Assembly: GCF_030718995.1 (NCBI RefSeq)
Contig: NZ_CP132204.1
Span: forward strand, 434,001-498,000
Source of the DNA: Arthrobacter oryzae
Lineage (GTDB): Bacteria; Actinomycetota; Actinomycetes; Actinomycetales; Micrococcaceae
Length of the DNA: 64,000 nucleotides
Direction: 5' to 3'
Shown here: positions 25,355-33,731 of the stretch, piece after piece
Layout: each line of letters starts with the position of its first letter
Position numbering within the stretch: the first letter of the stretch is position 1
Position numbers and translations under genes: made by a program
Notes under the pieces: model-generated
Seen by the model: only the letters and a program-made list of their open reading frames with translations
Database searches by the model: none
Told to the model about the DNA's origin: nothing

Positions 25355-26575
25355 GTGAAGAGACTGAGCGCAACCCCGAGGCCCGGCTGGAAGCAGAAGA
25401 TCGAGGAACAGGGGCTCGTCTTTTCCACTACCACCATGCCGGACGGCAAGAAGATCGAGTACTGGAACGAGTCCGCCTACTACGAATTCACCATGGACGA
25501 GGTGGAAACCCTAGAAAAGACCGCCGAGGACATGCACCTGATGTGCCTGGAGGCGGCCAAGTACCTGGCCACCGGGGCGATGGGCAACATCGGAATCGGG
25601 CCGCAGGCCCTCGAACTGGCCGCGGAATCACTGCAGGCCGGGGACATGGACATCTATGGCCGCTTCGACTTCGTGTACGACGGCCGCGGCGGTCCGGCGA
25701 AAATGCTGGAGTACAACGCGGACACGCCCACGGGGCTGATTGAGGCTGCCGTGGCGCAGTGGTTCTGGCTGCAGGACGTGTTTCCGGAGAAGGACCAGTG
25801 GAATGGCATCCACGAGGCGCTGATCCGGCAGTGGAAAAAGCTCCAGTACCGGACCGGCATGAGCACCCTCCATGTGGCGCACTCGGAAGCCGAACAGTCC
25901 GGGGAGGACTGGATGACGGCGGCCTACATGCGCGACGTCGCCGGCCAGGGCGGCTGGACCACCATCGGCATCAACATGTCCGATATCGGCTGGGACCCCA
26001 ACCTGAACCGCTTCGTGGACCTGGACAACTTCATGATCAGCACCATTTTCAAGCTGTATCCGTGGGAACTGATGATGAAGGAGCCTTTCGGCCAGCGGCT
26101 CCTGCAGCGCGCGCACAATCCGCGCTGGGTGGAGCCGGCGTGGAAGATGCTGCTGTCCAACAAGGCGCTCCTGGCGGCGCTGTGGCACCTGTATCCGGAC
26201 CACCCGAACCTCCTCCCGGCATACCTCAACGAGCCCGGTCCGCTGAAGGAATGGGTGGCAAAGCCGCTGCACGGCCGCGAGGGAGACAACATTAAGATCC
26301 ACGCCGCCGGCATCACCATGGAACAGCCGGGCGGCTACGGGCGCGAGGGCTGGTGCTACCAGCAGTTCCACTCCCTGCCAGATTTCGACGGAAACCACCC
26401 CGTCCTGGGCCTGTGGGTGGTGGATGGCGAGTCCGTGGGCTGCGGCATCCGCGAATCCGACGGACCCATCACCGATTACTTCTGCCGGTTCGTCCCCAAC
26501 ACGATCGACGCCCCGGCACCCCTGTCAGTCCAGGCCGCCTCGGCCTCCTCCAGCAAAGCAGGTATCGCACTATGA
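25355..26575 (+). CDS. Glutathionylspermidine synthase-family ATP-grasp ligase (YgiC-like)
   Basis: 406 residues from the GTG at 25355 (GGGAGG seven bases upstream). Conserved blocks of the GspS C-terminal/YgiC family are 'YGRFDFVYDG', 'KMLEYNADTPTGLIEAA' (about residues 107-123), 'SNKALLAALWHLYPDHPNLLPAY' near 265-287, and a C-terminal 'GCGIRESDGPITDY'. No amidase (CHAP) domain is present. Family members are ATP-dependent amide ligases, but the substrates of YgiC-type proteins are not established. Its stop overlaps the start of a transporter (ATGA), so export or import of a substrate or product is likely. Confidence 0.9.
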   Translation: MKRLSATPRPGWKQKIEEQGLVFSTTTMPDGKKIEYWNESAYYEFTMDEVETLEKTAEDMHLMCLEAAKYLATGAMGNIGIGPQALELAAESLQAGDMDIYGRFDFVYDGRGGPAKMLEYNADTPTGLIEAAVAQWFWLQDVFPEKDQWNGIHEALIRQWKKLQYRTGMSTLHVAHSEAEQSGEDWMTAAYMRDVAGQGGWTTIGINMSDIGWDPNLNRFVDLDNFMISTIFKLYPWELMMKEPFGQRLLQRAHNPRWVEPAWKMLLSNKALLAALWHLYPDHPNLLPAYLNEPGPLKEWVAKPLHGREGDNIKIHAAGITMEQPGGYGREGWCYQQFHSLPDFDGNHPVLGLWVVDGESVGCGIRESDGPITDYFCRFVPNTIDAPAPLSVQAASASSSKAGIAL

Positions 26576-28083
26576 GCACAGGAAACTCGACGGCGGGAGT
26601 TAGGTCCGGCGGTCAGCCGCCGGCAGTTCCGTCCAAGGGCCTGCGCGCCGGCATCCTGGACCTGGGCGACTCCGTGATGCTGGGGCTGGCTTCCACCGCC
26701 CCCGTCTATTCACTCGCCGCCACGCTGGGCCTGATCGTGGCAGTCAACGGCAACTACACGCCCCTGATCCTGCTCCTCGGCTTTGTGCCGGTGCTGTTCA
26801 TCGCCTACGCCTTCCGGGAACTGAACAGTGCCATGCCGGACTGCGGCACCACCTTCATCTGGGCCCGCCGGGCGTTCGGCCCCTGGGCTGGCTGGCTGGG
26901 CGGCTGGGGCGTTGCCCTCGCCGGCATCGTGGTGCTCGCCAACCTGGCCCAGGTGGCCGGACAATACCTGTGGCTGCTCATCGGCGACGGTTCGCTGGCG
27001 GAGAACGACCTCCTGGTGACGGCCACCGGCGTCGTGTTCATCATCTTCATGACCCTGGTGAACTACCGCGGCATCCGGCTGGGCGAGCACGTCCAGCGGG
27101 TCCTGACCTACGTGCAGTATGTCTCGCTGGGCATATTCGCGCTGGCGATTGTGTTCAGGATTACCGGCGGGGCACCGGAAGGCCAGGCCTTCGATTTCGA
27201 GTGGTTCAACCCGGCAGGCGCCTTTGCCGATCCCGGAGCCGTAGTCCACGGGGCCCTCCTGGCACTCTTCATCTACTGGGGCTGGGACACCTGCCTGGCG
27301 GTGAACGAGGAGACCGAGAATCCCGCCACCACCCCCGGCCGTGGCGCCGTCATCTCCGCGTTCGTGCTCGTGGCGATCTACGTTTCCGTGGCCCTGCTGG
27401 TGATGATGTATGCCACCGTGGGCACGGACGGCATCGGCCTGGGCAACGCCGAAAACCAGGACGACGTCTTCCTGGCCATGAGGGACGTCGTGCTGGGGCC
27501 GTGGGGCTGGCTGATCGTGGTTGCCGTGCTGGCGTCGGTGCTGTCCTCCACCCAGACCACCATCCTGCCCACCGCCCGCGGCACGCTGTCGATGGGCGTC
27601 CACGGGGCCCTGCCGGCCAAATTCGGCGAGGTCCACCCGCGCAACCAGACGCCGGGGTTCTCCACGCAGGTCATGGGTGCCGCCGCCGTCGTGTACTACG
27701 TGGCCATGAGCTTCCTCAGCCAGAACCTGCTTTCCGACTCCATCAGCGCCATCAGCCTGTTCATTGCCTTCTACTATGCGCTGACCGGTTTCGCGTGCTT
27801 CTGGTTCTTCCGCGGCACGCTGCGCGAGTCCCCCCGCAACCTGTGGTTCAGGGGCATCCTGCCGCTGCTTGGTGCGCTGATGCTGACGGCCGCGTTCTTC
27901 ATCTCCGCCGTGCAGATGTGGGATCCGGCGTACGGCGATACGGAGATCTTCGGCATGGGCGGTGCCTTCGTCAGCGGCGTGGTGCTGCTGGCGCTGGGCG
28001 TGGTCCTGGCCGTGGTGTGCCGCTTCGCCCCCGGCACCCGGGACTACTTCCTGGCAAAACGTCCGGTGCCCAGCAAGCTGTAG
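26572..28083 (+). CDS. APC-superfamily amino acid/polyamine transporter
   Basis: 503 residues with about twelve membrane helices. It begins with the usual APC segment ('LDLGDSVMLGLASTAPVYSLAATLG', about residues 27-51), then 'MPDCGTTFIWARRAFGPWAGWLGGWG'. The second half includes 'IYWGWDTCLAVNEETENPATTPGRGAV', a conserved loop of this family. ATG overlaps the stop of the YgiC-like ligase. This places the transporter in the same translational unit, so it may move the ligase substrate or product (inference). Confidence 0.9.
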   Translation: MSTGNSTAGVRSGGQPPAVPSKGLRAGILDLGDSVMLGLASTAPVYSLAATLGLIVAVNGNYTPLILLLGFVPVLFIAYAFRELNSAMPDCGTTFIWARRAFGPWAGWLGGWGVALAGIVVLANLAQVAGQYLWLLIGDGSLAENDLLVTATGVVFIIFMTLVNYRGIRLGEHVQRVLTYVQYVSLGIFALAIVFRITGGAPEGQAFDFEWFNPAGAFADPGAVVHGALLALFIYWGWDTCLAVNEETENPATTPGRGAVISAFVLVAIYVSVALLVMMYATVGTDGIGLGNAENQDDVFLAMRDVVLGPWGWLIVVAVLASVLSSTQTTILPTARGTLSMGVHGALPAKFGEVHPRNQTPGFSTQVMGAAAVVYYVAMSFLSQNLLSDSISAISLFIAFYYALTGFACFWFFRGTLRESPRNLWFRGILPLLGALMLTAAFFISAVQMWDPAYGDTEIFGMGGAFVSGVVLLALGVVLAVVCRFAPGTRDYFLAKRPVPSKL

Positions 28084-28131
28084 CGGCCGCTGCAAAACCC
28101 CCGCGCACGGCGGAACCCGTAGGATGCTCCA

Positions 28132-29331
28132 ATGAGCAACGCCGCTGACCTGACCTCCGTTCCGGACCCCTCGGACGTCCTGGCCCTGGACGCCCTCCTG
28201 ACCCCCGAGGAACTGGCGCTCCGGGAACGGATCCGCGATTTCACGGACCAACGGATCAAGCCCGACATTGCCCGCTGGTACGACGACGCGACTTTTCCAC
28301 TGGATCTTGCTCCCGAACTCGGCGAACTGGGCGTCCTTGGCATGCATCTGGAGGGTTACCGCTGCCCGGGGCGCTCCGCCGTCGAATACGGCCTGGCCGC
28401 GATGGAACTGGAGGCCGGCGACTCCGGAATCCGCACCTTCGTTTCGGTGCAGGGTTCCCTGGCCATGACCGCCATCCACAAGTGGGGGTCCGAGGAGCAG
28501 AAGCAGGAATGGCTTCCCCGGATGGCCGCCGGTGAGGTGATCGGCTGCTTCGCGCTGACTGAACCCACAGCTGGATCGGACCCCTCCTCCATGACCACAG
28601 TGGCCCGCCGCGACGGTTCAGGGGACGAGGCCGGCTGGGTGCTTGACGGCGCCAAGCGCTGGATCGGGCTGGCCTCCGTTGCCGGGGTGATGGTGGTGTG
28701 GGCCATGACCGACGACGGCGTCCGCGGCTTCCTGGTGCCGTCCGGAACCCCCGGAGTCACCGCCACCCCGATCGGCCGGAAGCTTTCCATGCGCGCCTCG
28801 ATCCAGTGCGATGTGGTGTTCGACGGCGTGCGGCTGGGACCCGAGGCCCTGTTGCCGGGTGCCCGCGGCCTGCGCGGCCCCTTCACTTGCCTCAACGAGG
28901 CACGGTACGGGATCGCCTGGGGCGCCATGGGTGCGGCACGCGATTCCTACGAAGCCGCGCTGAAGTACTCGCAGGACAGGCTCCAGTTCGGCAAACCGCT
29001 GGCCGGGTACCAGCTCACGCAGGAGAAGCTGGTGAACATGCTCCTGGAGATCCAAAAGGGCACCATGCTGGCGCTCCACCTGGGCCGCCTCAAGGACGCC
29101 GGCACGCTGCGGCCGGAGCAGATCTCCCTGGGCAAGCTGAACAACGTGCGCGAGGCCCTGACGATTGCCCGCGAGGCCCGCTCCATCCTGGGCGGCAACG
29201 GGATCACGCTGGACTATTCGCCGCTGCGGCACGCCGCGAACCTTGAGTCGGTGCGCACCTACGAAGGCACGGACGAGGTCCACACGCTGATCCTGGGCCA
29301 GCACATCACGGGCATCGGCGCCTTCCGCTAA
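28132..29331 (+). CDS. Acyl-CoA dehydrogenase (glutaryl-CoA dehydrogenase-like)
   Basis: 399 residues; AGGA lies seven bases before the ATG. Acyl-CoA dehydrogenase landmarks are 'CFALTEPTAGSDPSSM' (FAD/substrate loop), 'RQFGKPLAGYQLTQEKL'-type segment (QFGKPLAGYQ), 'GGNGITLDYSPLRHAANLESV' and catalytic Glu in TYEGTDEVHTLILG. The TYEGT pattern plus the R-H-A-x-N-L-E motif fits glutaryl-CoA dehydrogenase-type members, which also decarboxylate. It would feed electrons to ETF. It follows the APC transporter gene by 48 bp but is probably a separate unit. Confidence 0.88.
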   Translation: MSNAADLTSVPDPSDVLALDALLTPEELALRERIRDFTDQRIKPDIARWYDDATFPLDLAPELGELGVLGMHLEGYRCPGRSAVEYGLAAMELEAGDSGIRTFVSVQGSLAMTAIHKWGSEEQKQEWLPRMAAGEVIGCFALTEPTAGSDPSSMTTVARRDGSGDEAGWVLDGAKRWIGLASVAGVMVVWAMTDDGVRGFLVPSGTPGVTATPIGRKLSMRASIQCDVVFDGVRLGPEALLPGARGLRGPFTCLNEARYGIAWGAMGAARDSYEAALKYSQDRLQFGKPLAGYQLTQEKLVNMLLEIQKGTMLALHLGRLKDAGTLRPEQISLGKLNNVREALTIAREARSILGGNGITLDYSPLRHAANLESVRTYEGTDEVHTLILGQHITGIGAFR

Positions 29332-29336
29332 CCCCG

Positions 29337-29402
29337 CCCAACTGACTCGCAGTTGACGTCGTCAAAAGCGCTTTTCACGACGTCAACTGCGAGCTACTTG
29401 GG
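29337..29402. repeat. Family A palindromic repeat, copy 2
   Basis: 66-bp near-palindrome centred between 29369 and 29370 (AAAAGCGCTTTT at the centre), with arms of 33 nt and four mismatched positions. It shares CCCAACT, TCGCAGTT, GTCGT and the central AGCGCT with copy 1 at 7555-7622. It again sits between convergent genes, 5 bp after the acyl-CoA dehydrogenase stop and 21 bp before the SDR gene end. Confidence 0.9.
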
Positions 29403-29423
29403 TTGGCTGGCGGGTGGGTGAAC

Positions 29424-30170
29424 CTAGGCCGAGAAGCCGCCGTCGGCCTTGATCAGCTGCCCGGACACCCAGCGGCCCTCCGGCGACAGCAGGAAGGCCA
29501 CGGTTCCCGCCACATCCGCAGGGGTACCGAGCCGCCCGCCGGGCTGGCGGCGCGTGAGGTCCTCGCGCAGCTGCTGGTCCATCCAGCCGGTGTCCACCGG
29601 GCCGGGATTCAGCACGTTCGCCGTGATCCCGAGCGGGCCCAGCTCCCGCGCCGCGGCAATCACCGTCCGGTCCAGGGCACCCTTGGACGCGCCGTACGGA
29701 AGGTTGAACGCCGTGTGGTCACTGGTCAGCGCCACAATGGCGCCGCCGTCGTGTGCTGCCTGCCGGGCGAACGCAGCGATCAGCTGCCAGCTGGCCCGCG
29801 TGTTGACGGCGAAGTGCCGTTCCCAGCTGGCCAGGGTGGTGTCCAGGATGCCGGAGTCCACGGACTCGGCGTGGCTGAGGACCAGCCCCTGCAGCGGTCC
29901 GGCCTGCTCCGCGGCCGCGGCCATCAGCCGCTCCACGGCCAGCGGATCCTCCAGGTCAGCCGGCAGGGCAACGACCCGCGCGCCGGTTGCCTCCAGCTCC
30001 GCTGCGAGGCGTTCGACGTCGTCGGGCTGGACTCCCCAGGGCATCCGGGAGTCGTATTCCTGCCAGTAGGTCAGCACTAGGTCCCAGCCGTCGGCGGCGA
30101 GGCGGCGGGAAATGCCCGCACCGATTCCGGCGAGGCGGCCGACGCCGGTCACCAGGGCTGTCCGGCTCAT
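29424..30170 (-). CDS. Short-chain dehydrogenase/reductase
   Basis: 248 residues. The cofactor motif TGVGRLAGIGAGI (about residues 7-19) is a variant of T-G-x-x-x-G-x-G. The active-site Tyr-x-x-x-Lys appears as Y-G-A-S-K (LPYGASKGALDRT, about 157-161), and 'NVLNPGPVDTGWM' follows. The C-terminus 'GRWVSGQLIKADGGFSA' is classical for SDRs. Its ATG overlaps the stop of the GT87 gene upstream (ATGA), so it is co-translated. Substrate unknown; FabG-like activity or sugar modification are both possible. Confidence 0.87.
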   Translation of the reverse strand: MSRTALVTGVGRLAGIGAGISRRLAADGWDLVLTYWQEYDSRMPWGVQPDDVERLAAELEATGARVVALPADLEDPLAVERLMAAAAEQAGPLQGLVLSHAESVDSGILDTTLASWERHFAVNTRASWQLIAAFARQAAHDGGAIVALTSDHTAFNLPYGASKGALDRTVIAAARELGPLGITANVLNPGPVDTGWMDQQLREDLTRRQPGGRLGTPADVAGTVAFLLSPEGRWVSGQLIKADGGFSA

Positions 30171-31543
30171 GCGGGCACCTCAGCCAACGAGCCCCGCCGG
30201 AGCACCACGAGCCAGCAAGCCAGGATTGCCACGGCGCAGAACACGCCGGCGCTGGAGGCCATAAGCCACGGTTCGGGTGCCTGGAAGTCAAGGTTCTCCG
30301 CTCCCAGGGCCTCCCCGATGCTCTTGGGCGAAAAGAAGAACACGATGATCGAGGCACCCAGCACTCCGCCCATCAGCCAGCGGGTGGCCAGGTGGCGGTG
30401 CGGCGTCTCGCGCAGGGTCCAGGCGAACGCGGGGAGGACGGCCGCCATCCACACCCAGTGGTGTGACCAGGACACGGGGCTGATGAGCAGCATGGTGAGG
30501 GCGGTTGCCGAAATGGCCACCACCCTGGCGCCCTGGTCGCTGGCGGCCTTGATCACCATGGCGCCTATGCCCGTCACCAACAGGCTCAGCAGGAGCCACG
30601 GGACGGTGACTCCGGCTTCGGGAACACCGAAATGCAGCAGCGCGCCCTTGATGGACAGGTTGTCCACGTAGCCTGCCCCGCCGATCCGTGAGGTGTCCGG
30701 GAGGATCTCCAGCCAGAACCGGAATGATTCCGCCGGGCGGACCAACCATCCCAGGAGCACGGTGGCGGCGAACCCGCCGGCCATGTTGAAGAGCCCGCGC
30801 CAGTCCTTGCGGACCAGGAAGTACAGCCCGAAGACCAGCGGCGTCAGTTTGATGCCGGCTGCCATGCCCACCAGGAAGCCGCGGCCCGGGAAACCCTGGT
30901 TCCAGCGCTGGTTCCGGGCCAGGAGGTCGGCCGCCATGAGCCCCATCAGCAGAATATTGATCTGGCCGAACGCCAGGGTCTCGCGCCACGGGCCCAGGTT
31001 GATGACGGCCAGCAGCAGGATGACAGCGCCCCACCGGTTCCGGGTTGCCTTGAAGCCGGAAACTGCCGTGGACCCGGGCGCTCCGAAGGTGCTGCGCCAG
31101 TCCTGCTTGGCACTCCAGTAGCGCACTCCGCGCACGGCAACCCACACGGCCACGGCAGCACCGGCGGCGTTGAACAGCATCAGGGCGGATTCCTCCGGCA
31201 GCCTGGCCAGCAGGCCGAAGAGCAGCGCGGCGAACGGCGGGTACGTGAACGGCAGCTCCGGCCCGCCGGCCCAGCCCACGGTCCGGCTGTAAAGGTTCGA
31301 CGGCGCCTGGCCGGCTTCGTTCAGGATCTTGCCGCCGTGCCAGTAGACACTGAAATCGAGGCCCTGCTCGCCCCACACGTCAAGCCGTGCGGACATGAAC
31401 AGCGCAGCCGCCAGCACGGCCGCCAACGTCACGAGCTCCCCGGCGATGCCCCAGGCCAGCCTGCTGCGGTACCAGGCCCCAGCGGGCGCTGCAGCCTTGA
31501 TCGCCTTCTCGGTCCCAGGCTTTTTCGCGGCAAGCAGTGCCAT
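30167..31543 (-). CDS. GT87-type polyprenol-dependent membrane mannosyltransferase homologue (copy 1)
   Basis: 458 residues from the ATG at 31543; the frame stays open 53 codons upstream, but the MALLAAKK start is the natural one. About ten membrane helices. The DUF2029/GT87 signature is seen: 'GLDFSVYWHGGKIL' with acidic residue, 'FTYPPFAALLFGLLA', 'GINLGPWRETLAFGQINILLMGLMAADL'-type block, 'GIKLTPLVFGLYFLVRKDW', 'YVDNLSIKGALLHFGVPEAG' and 'SWSHHWVWM'. Family members add mannose from a polyprenyl carrier to lipoglycans in actinobacteria. A paralogue lies at 33732. Confidence 0.88.
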   Translation of the reverse strand: MALLAAKKPGTEKAIKAAAPAGAWYRSRLAWGIAGELVTLAAVLAAALFMSARLDVWGEQGLDFSVYWHGGKILNEAGQAPSNLYSRTVGWAGGPELPFTYPPFAALLFGLLARLPEESALMLFNAAGAAVAVWVAVRGVRYWSAKQDWRSTFGAPGSTAVSGFKATRNRWGAVILLLAVINLGPWRETLAFGQINILLMGLMAADLLARNQRWNQGFPGRGFLVGMAAGIKLTPLVFGLYFLVRKDWRGLFNMAGGFAATVLLGWLVRPAESFRFWLEILPDTSRIGGAGYVDNLSIKGALLHFGVPEAGVTVPWLLLSLLVTGIGAMVIKAASDQGARVVAISATALTMLLISPVSWSHHWVWMAAVLPAFAWTLRETPHRHLATRWLMGGVLGASIIVFFFSPKSIGEALGAENLDFQAPEPWLMASSAGVFCAVAILACWLVVLRRGSLAEVPA

Positions 31544-31775
31544 CCCGTGTCCCCAAACGTTGTTCCTGCAAAGGGCGCCACTGTAGGCGCGTTGCGCGCA
31601 AATCGCGATGATGTGCCGGCTGACCCGCGCCGGATCCGGCGCTTTGTCCTCACATCCTACTGAAACAGCGGCCCGGTCCCCCGCTACGCCCCGGCGTGGC
31701 ACGGCAAGCCGCCGGGAATGCTACGCCCGGGTAGGCCCGGGTAGGCCGACGTTAGCCCCAGGGTGGCACCTGCAC

Positions 31776-33146
31776 TCAGTGCTCGGCGGCCCTGGCCTCC
31801 ACCAGTACGGGTTCCCGCGTTCCGGCGTCCTTGCGGATGGTGGCGCTAATGACGGCGGCAATGGTGCACATGGCGGCAGCGCCGAACCAGGCGTAGGTGT
31901 ACTGGCCGGTGGCGTCGCGGATTGCACCGGCGCCCAGTGCCGCGGCGGCTGCGCCGAGCTGGTGGGCGGCGAACACCCAGCCGAACACCACGCTGCCGTC
32001 GGCGCCGAACACCTGGCGGCAAATGGCGGCAGTGGGTGGGACCGTGGCCACCCAGTCCAGACCGTAAATCACCACGAACACGATCATGCTGGGCTGGACC
32101 GTGGCGCTGAGCAGCAGCGGCAGCACCAGCAGGCCGATGCCGCGGAACTGGTAGTAGACCGCCAGCAGGATGCGCGGGTTGAAGCGGTCCGTCAGCCAGC
32201 CCGAGGCGATGGTGCCCACGATGTCAAAGATTCCAACGACGGCGAGCAGGCCCGCCGCCGTCGTTTCCGCCATGCCATGGTCGTGCGCGGACGGGATAAA
32301 GTGGGTGCCGATGAGCCCGTTGGTGGTGGCCCCGCAGATGGCGAAGCCGGCCACCAGCCCCCAGAAGGTCCGGACCCTGCTGGCGCGTTTGAGCACCTGG
32401 AGTGCCCGCACGGCGGCGTTGCCGCTCGGGACAGCCGTAGCCCCGTTCGGTGTGGCGTTCCCGCCGGAACCCGGTGCGGCGGCCGGCTCCGGTGCGGTGT
32501 CGGCGCCGTAGGGCAGTACTCCTGCGTCGGCGGGTGAGTTCTTGAGGAATTTGAGAACCAGCGGCACCACCGCCAGTGCACCGGCGGCAATGAGCAGGGA
32601 GGCCTGACGCCACCCGGGGTCCTGGGCCAGCATGGCAATGAAGGGCAGGAACACCAGCTGTCCCGCGGCGCTTCCGGCCGTCAGGATGCCGATCACCAGG
32701 CCGCGGCTCTTGGTGAACCAGGTGTTGGCGATGGTCGCCGCGAACACCAGCGCCATGGATCCGGTTCCCAGCCCGATCAGCAGCCCCCAGGTCAGCAGGA
32801 TCTGCCACGACTGGTTCACCAGAACGGTCAGGGCGCTGCCGGCGCCGATCAGGACCAGCGCCACCGACGTCACGGCGCGGATGCCGAACCGTTCCATGAG
32901 CGCTGCGGCAAAGGGCGCGGTGAGGCCGAACAGCACCAGGTTGATGCTGACGGCGGCGGACAGCACGGTGGTGGACCAGCCGAACTCGCTCTGCAGCGGC
33001 ACCATCAGGACGCCGGGGGCGGCCCGGAACCCGGCGGCGCCCACCAGGGCCAGGAATGCGACGGCGGCAACGATCCACGCGGGATGGAGCCGACGGCGCG
33101 GCTTCTTGCTGGGCGCGGACGGAAGGGTGGCCTCGGAGGCGCTCAT
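31776..33146 (-). CDS. MFS transporter (OFA/MCT-like)
   Basis: 456 residues with about twelve membrane helices and a ~60-residue central loop rich in Ala/Gly/Pro. The N-terminal half ('SEFGWSTTVLSAAVSINLVLFGLTAPFAAALMERFG') and 'FTKSRGLVIGILTAGSAAGQLVFLP' match the oxalate:formate antiporter/monocarboxylate branch. Start overlaps the stop of the HxlR-type regulator (ATGA), so the regulator controls its own transporter partner. Substrate unknown. A ~230-bp gap before the next gene holds only short GC-rich repeats. Confidence 0.87.
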   Translation of the reverse strand: MSASEATLPSAPSKKPRRRLHPAWIVAAVAFLALVGAAGFRAAPGVLMVPLQSEFGWSTTVLSAAVSINLVLFGLTAPFAAALMERFGIRAVTSVALVLIGAGSALTVLVNQSWQILLTWGLLIGLGTGSMALVFAATIANTWFTKSRGLVIGILTAGSAAGQLVFLPFIAMLAQDPGWRQASLLIAAGALAVVPLVLKFLKNSPADAGVLPYGADTAPEPAAAPGSGGNATPNGATAVPSGNAAVRALQVLKRASRVRTFWGLVAGFAICGATTNGLIGTHFIPSAHDHGMAETTAAGLLAVVGIFDIVGTIASGWLTDRFNPRILLAVYYQFRGIGLLVLPLLLSATVQPSMIVFVVIYGLDWVATVPPTAAICRQVFGADGSVVFGWVFAAHQLGAAAAALGAGAIRDATGQYTYAWFGAAAMCTIAAVISATIRKDAGTREPVLVEARAAEH

Positions 33147-33676
33147 GCCGCGGGTCCGTTCTGTGAAACCGGGGCGGGGGAAGATGCCGGGGCGGCCGTG
33201 GCCAGCCGGACGGGCTCCGCCGTGCGGGTGAGGCTGTGCCAGCTGGTGTTTTCCGCGGTCAGCCGCTCACCGCAGGCGGTGCAGCTGTCCGCGGAGGACG
33301 TCCGCTGGCCGCAGGTTGAGTGGATGACAAACATGTGCGCCTGCTCTGACGGTGCCGGGAGATGCTTTTCGGCCCAGATCACGACGGCGTTGAGCACCGG
33401 CAGCGCATCCTCGCCCTTCCCGGTGAGCACGTACTCCTGGCGGGTGCGGCCGCCGTCGTCGTACGGCTTCCGGGTAAGAAGCCCGTCGTCCACCAACCCG
33501 GCCAGGCGTTTGGTGAGCACTGAATCGGCCACCATCAGCCGCTTCTTCATGGCGTCGAAGCGGCCGTTGCCGAAGAAGACTTCGCGGAGCACCAGCATGC
33601 TCCAGGGATCGCCCAGGATGTCCAGGCCGCGGGCCATGGCGCAGGTGCGTTGGGACCAGTCAGAGCGGAGTGCCAT
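33143..33676 (-). CDS. HxlR-family regulator with C-terminal Cys-rich tail
   Basis: 177 residues. The HxlR winged helix is clear: 'CAMARGLDILGDPWSMLVLREVFFGNGRFDAM', 'LTKRLAGLVDDGLLTRKPYDDGGRTRQEYVLTGKG' (about residues 13-90). The family Cys in R-T-C-A-M is present. A ~75-residue extension follows, with C-G-Q-R-T plus C-T-A-C-G (about 122-136), which could be a small zinc ribbon. It is co-translated with the MFS gene and lies behind a 27-bp inverted repeat. Probably a repressor relieved by the MFS substrate. Confidence 0.88.
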   Translation of the reverse strand: MALRSDWSQRTCAMARGLDILGDPWSMLVLREVFFGNGRFDAMKKRLMVADSVLTKRLAGLVDDGLLTRKPYDDGGRTRQEYVLTGKGEDALPVLNAVVIWAEKHLPAPSEQAHMFVIHSTCGQRTSSADSCTACGERLTAENTSWHSLTRTAEPVRLATAAPASSPAPVSQNGPAA

Positions 33677-33686
33677 GCAGGAAACC

Positions 33687-33713
33687 CTAGCTAACTCTCT
33701 TCAAGAAAGCTAG
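33687..33713. promoter_or_regulatory. Inverted repeat upstream of HxlR-type regulator
   Basis: CTAGCT, fifteen bases, AGCTAG, starting 11 bp upstream of the regulator start codon in a 55-bp gap after the upstream glycosyltransferase gene. The spacer is itself partly symmetric (CTTCAAGAA). It is AT-richer than its surroundings and well placed for autoregulation. Confidence 0.55.
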
Positions 33714-33731
33714 CTCGCCCGGGTAAAGAAG

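Noticed and set aside
31726..31745. 10-bp direct repeat CCCGGGTAGG twice
   Set aside because: Too short and GC-rich to distinguish from chance; no associated promoter features.
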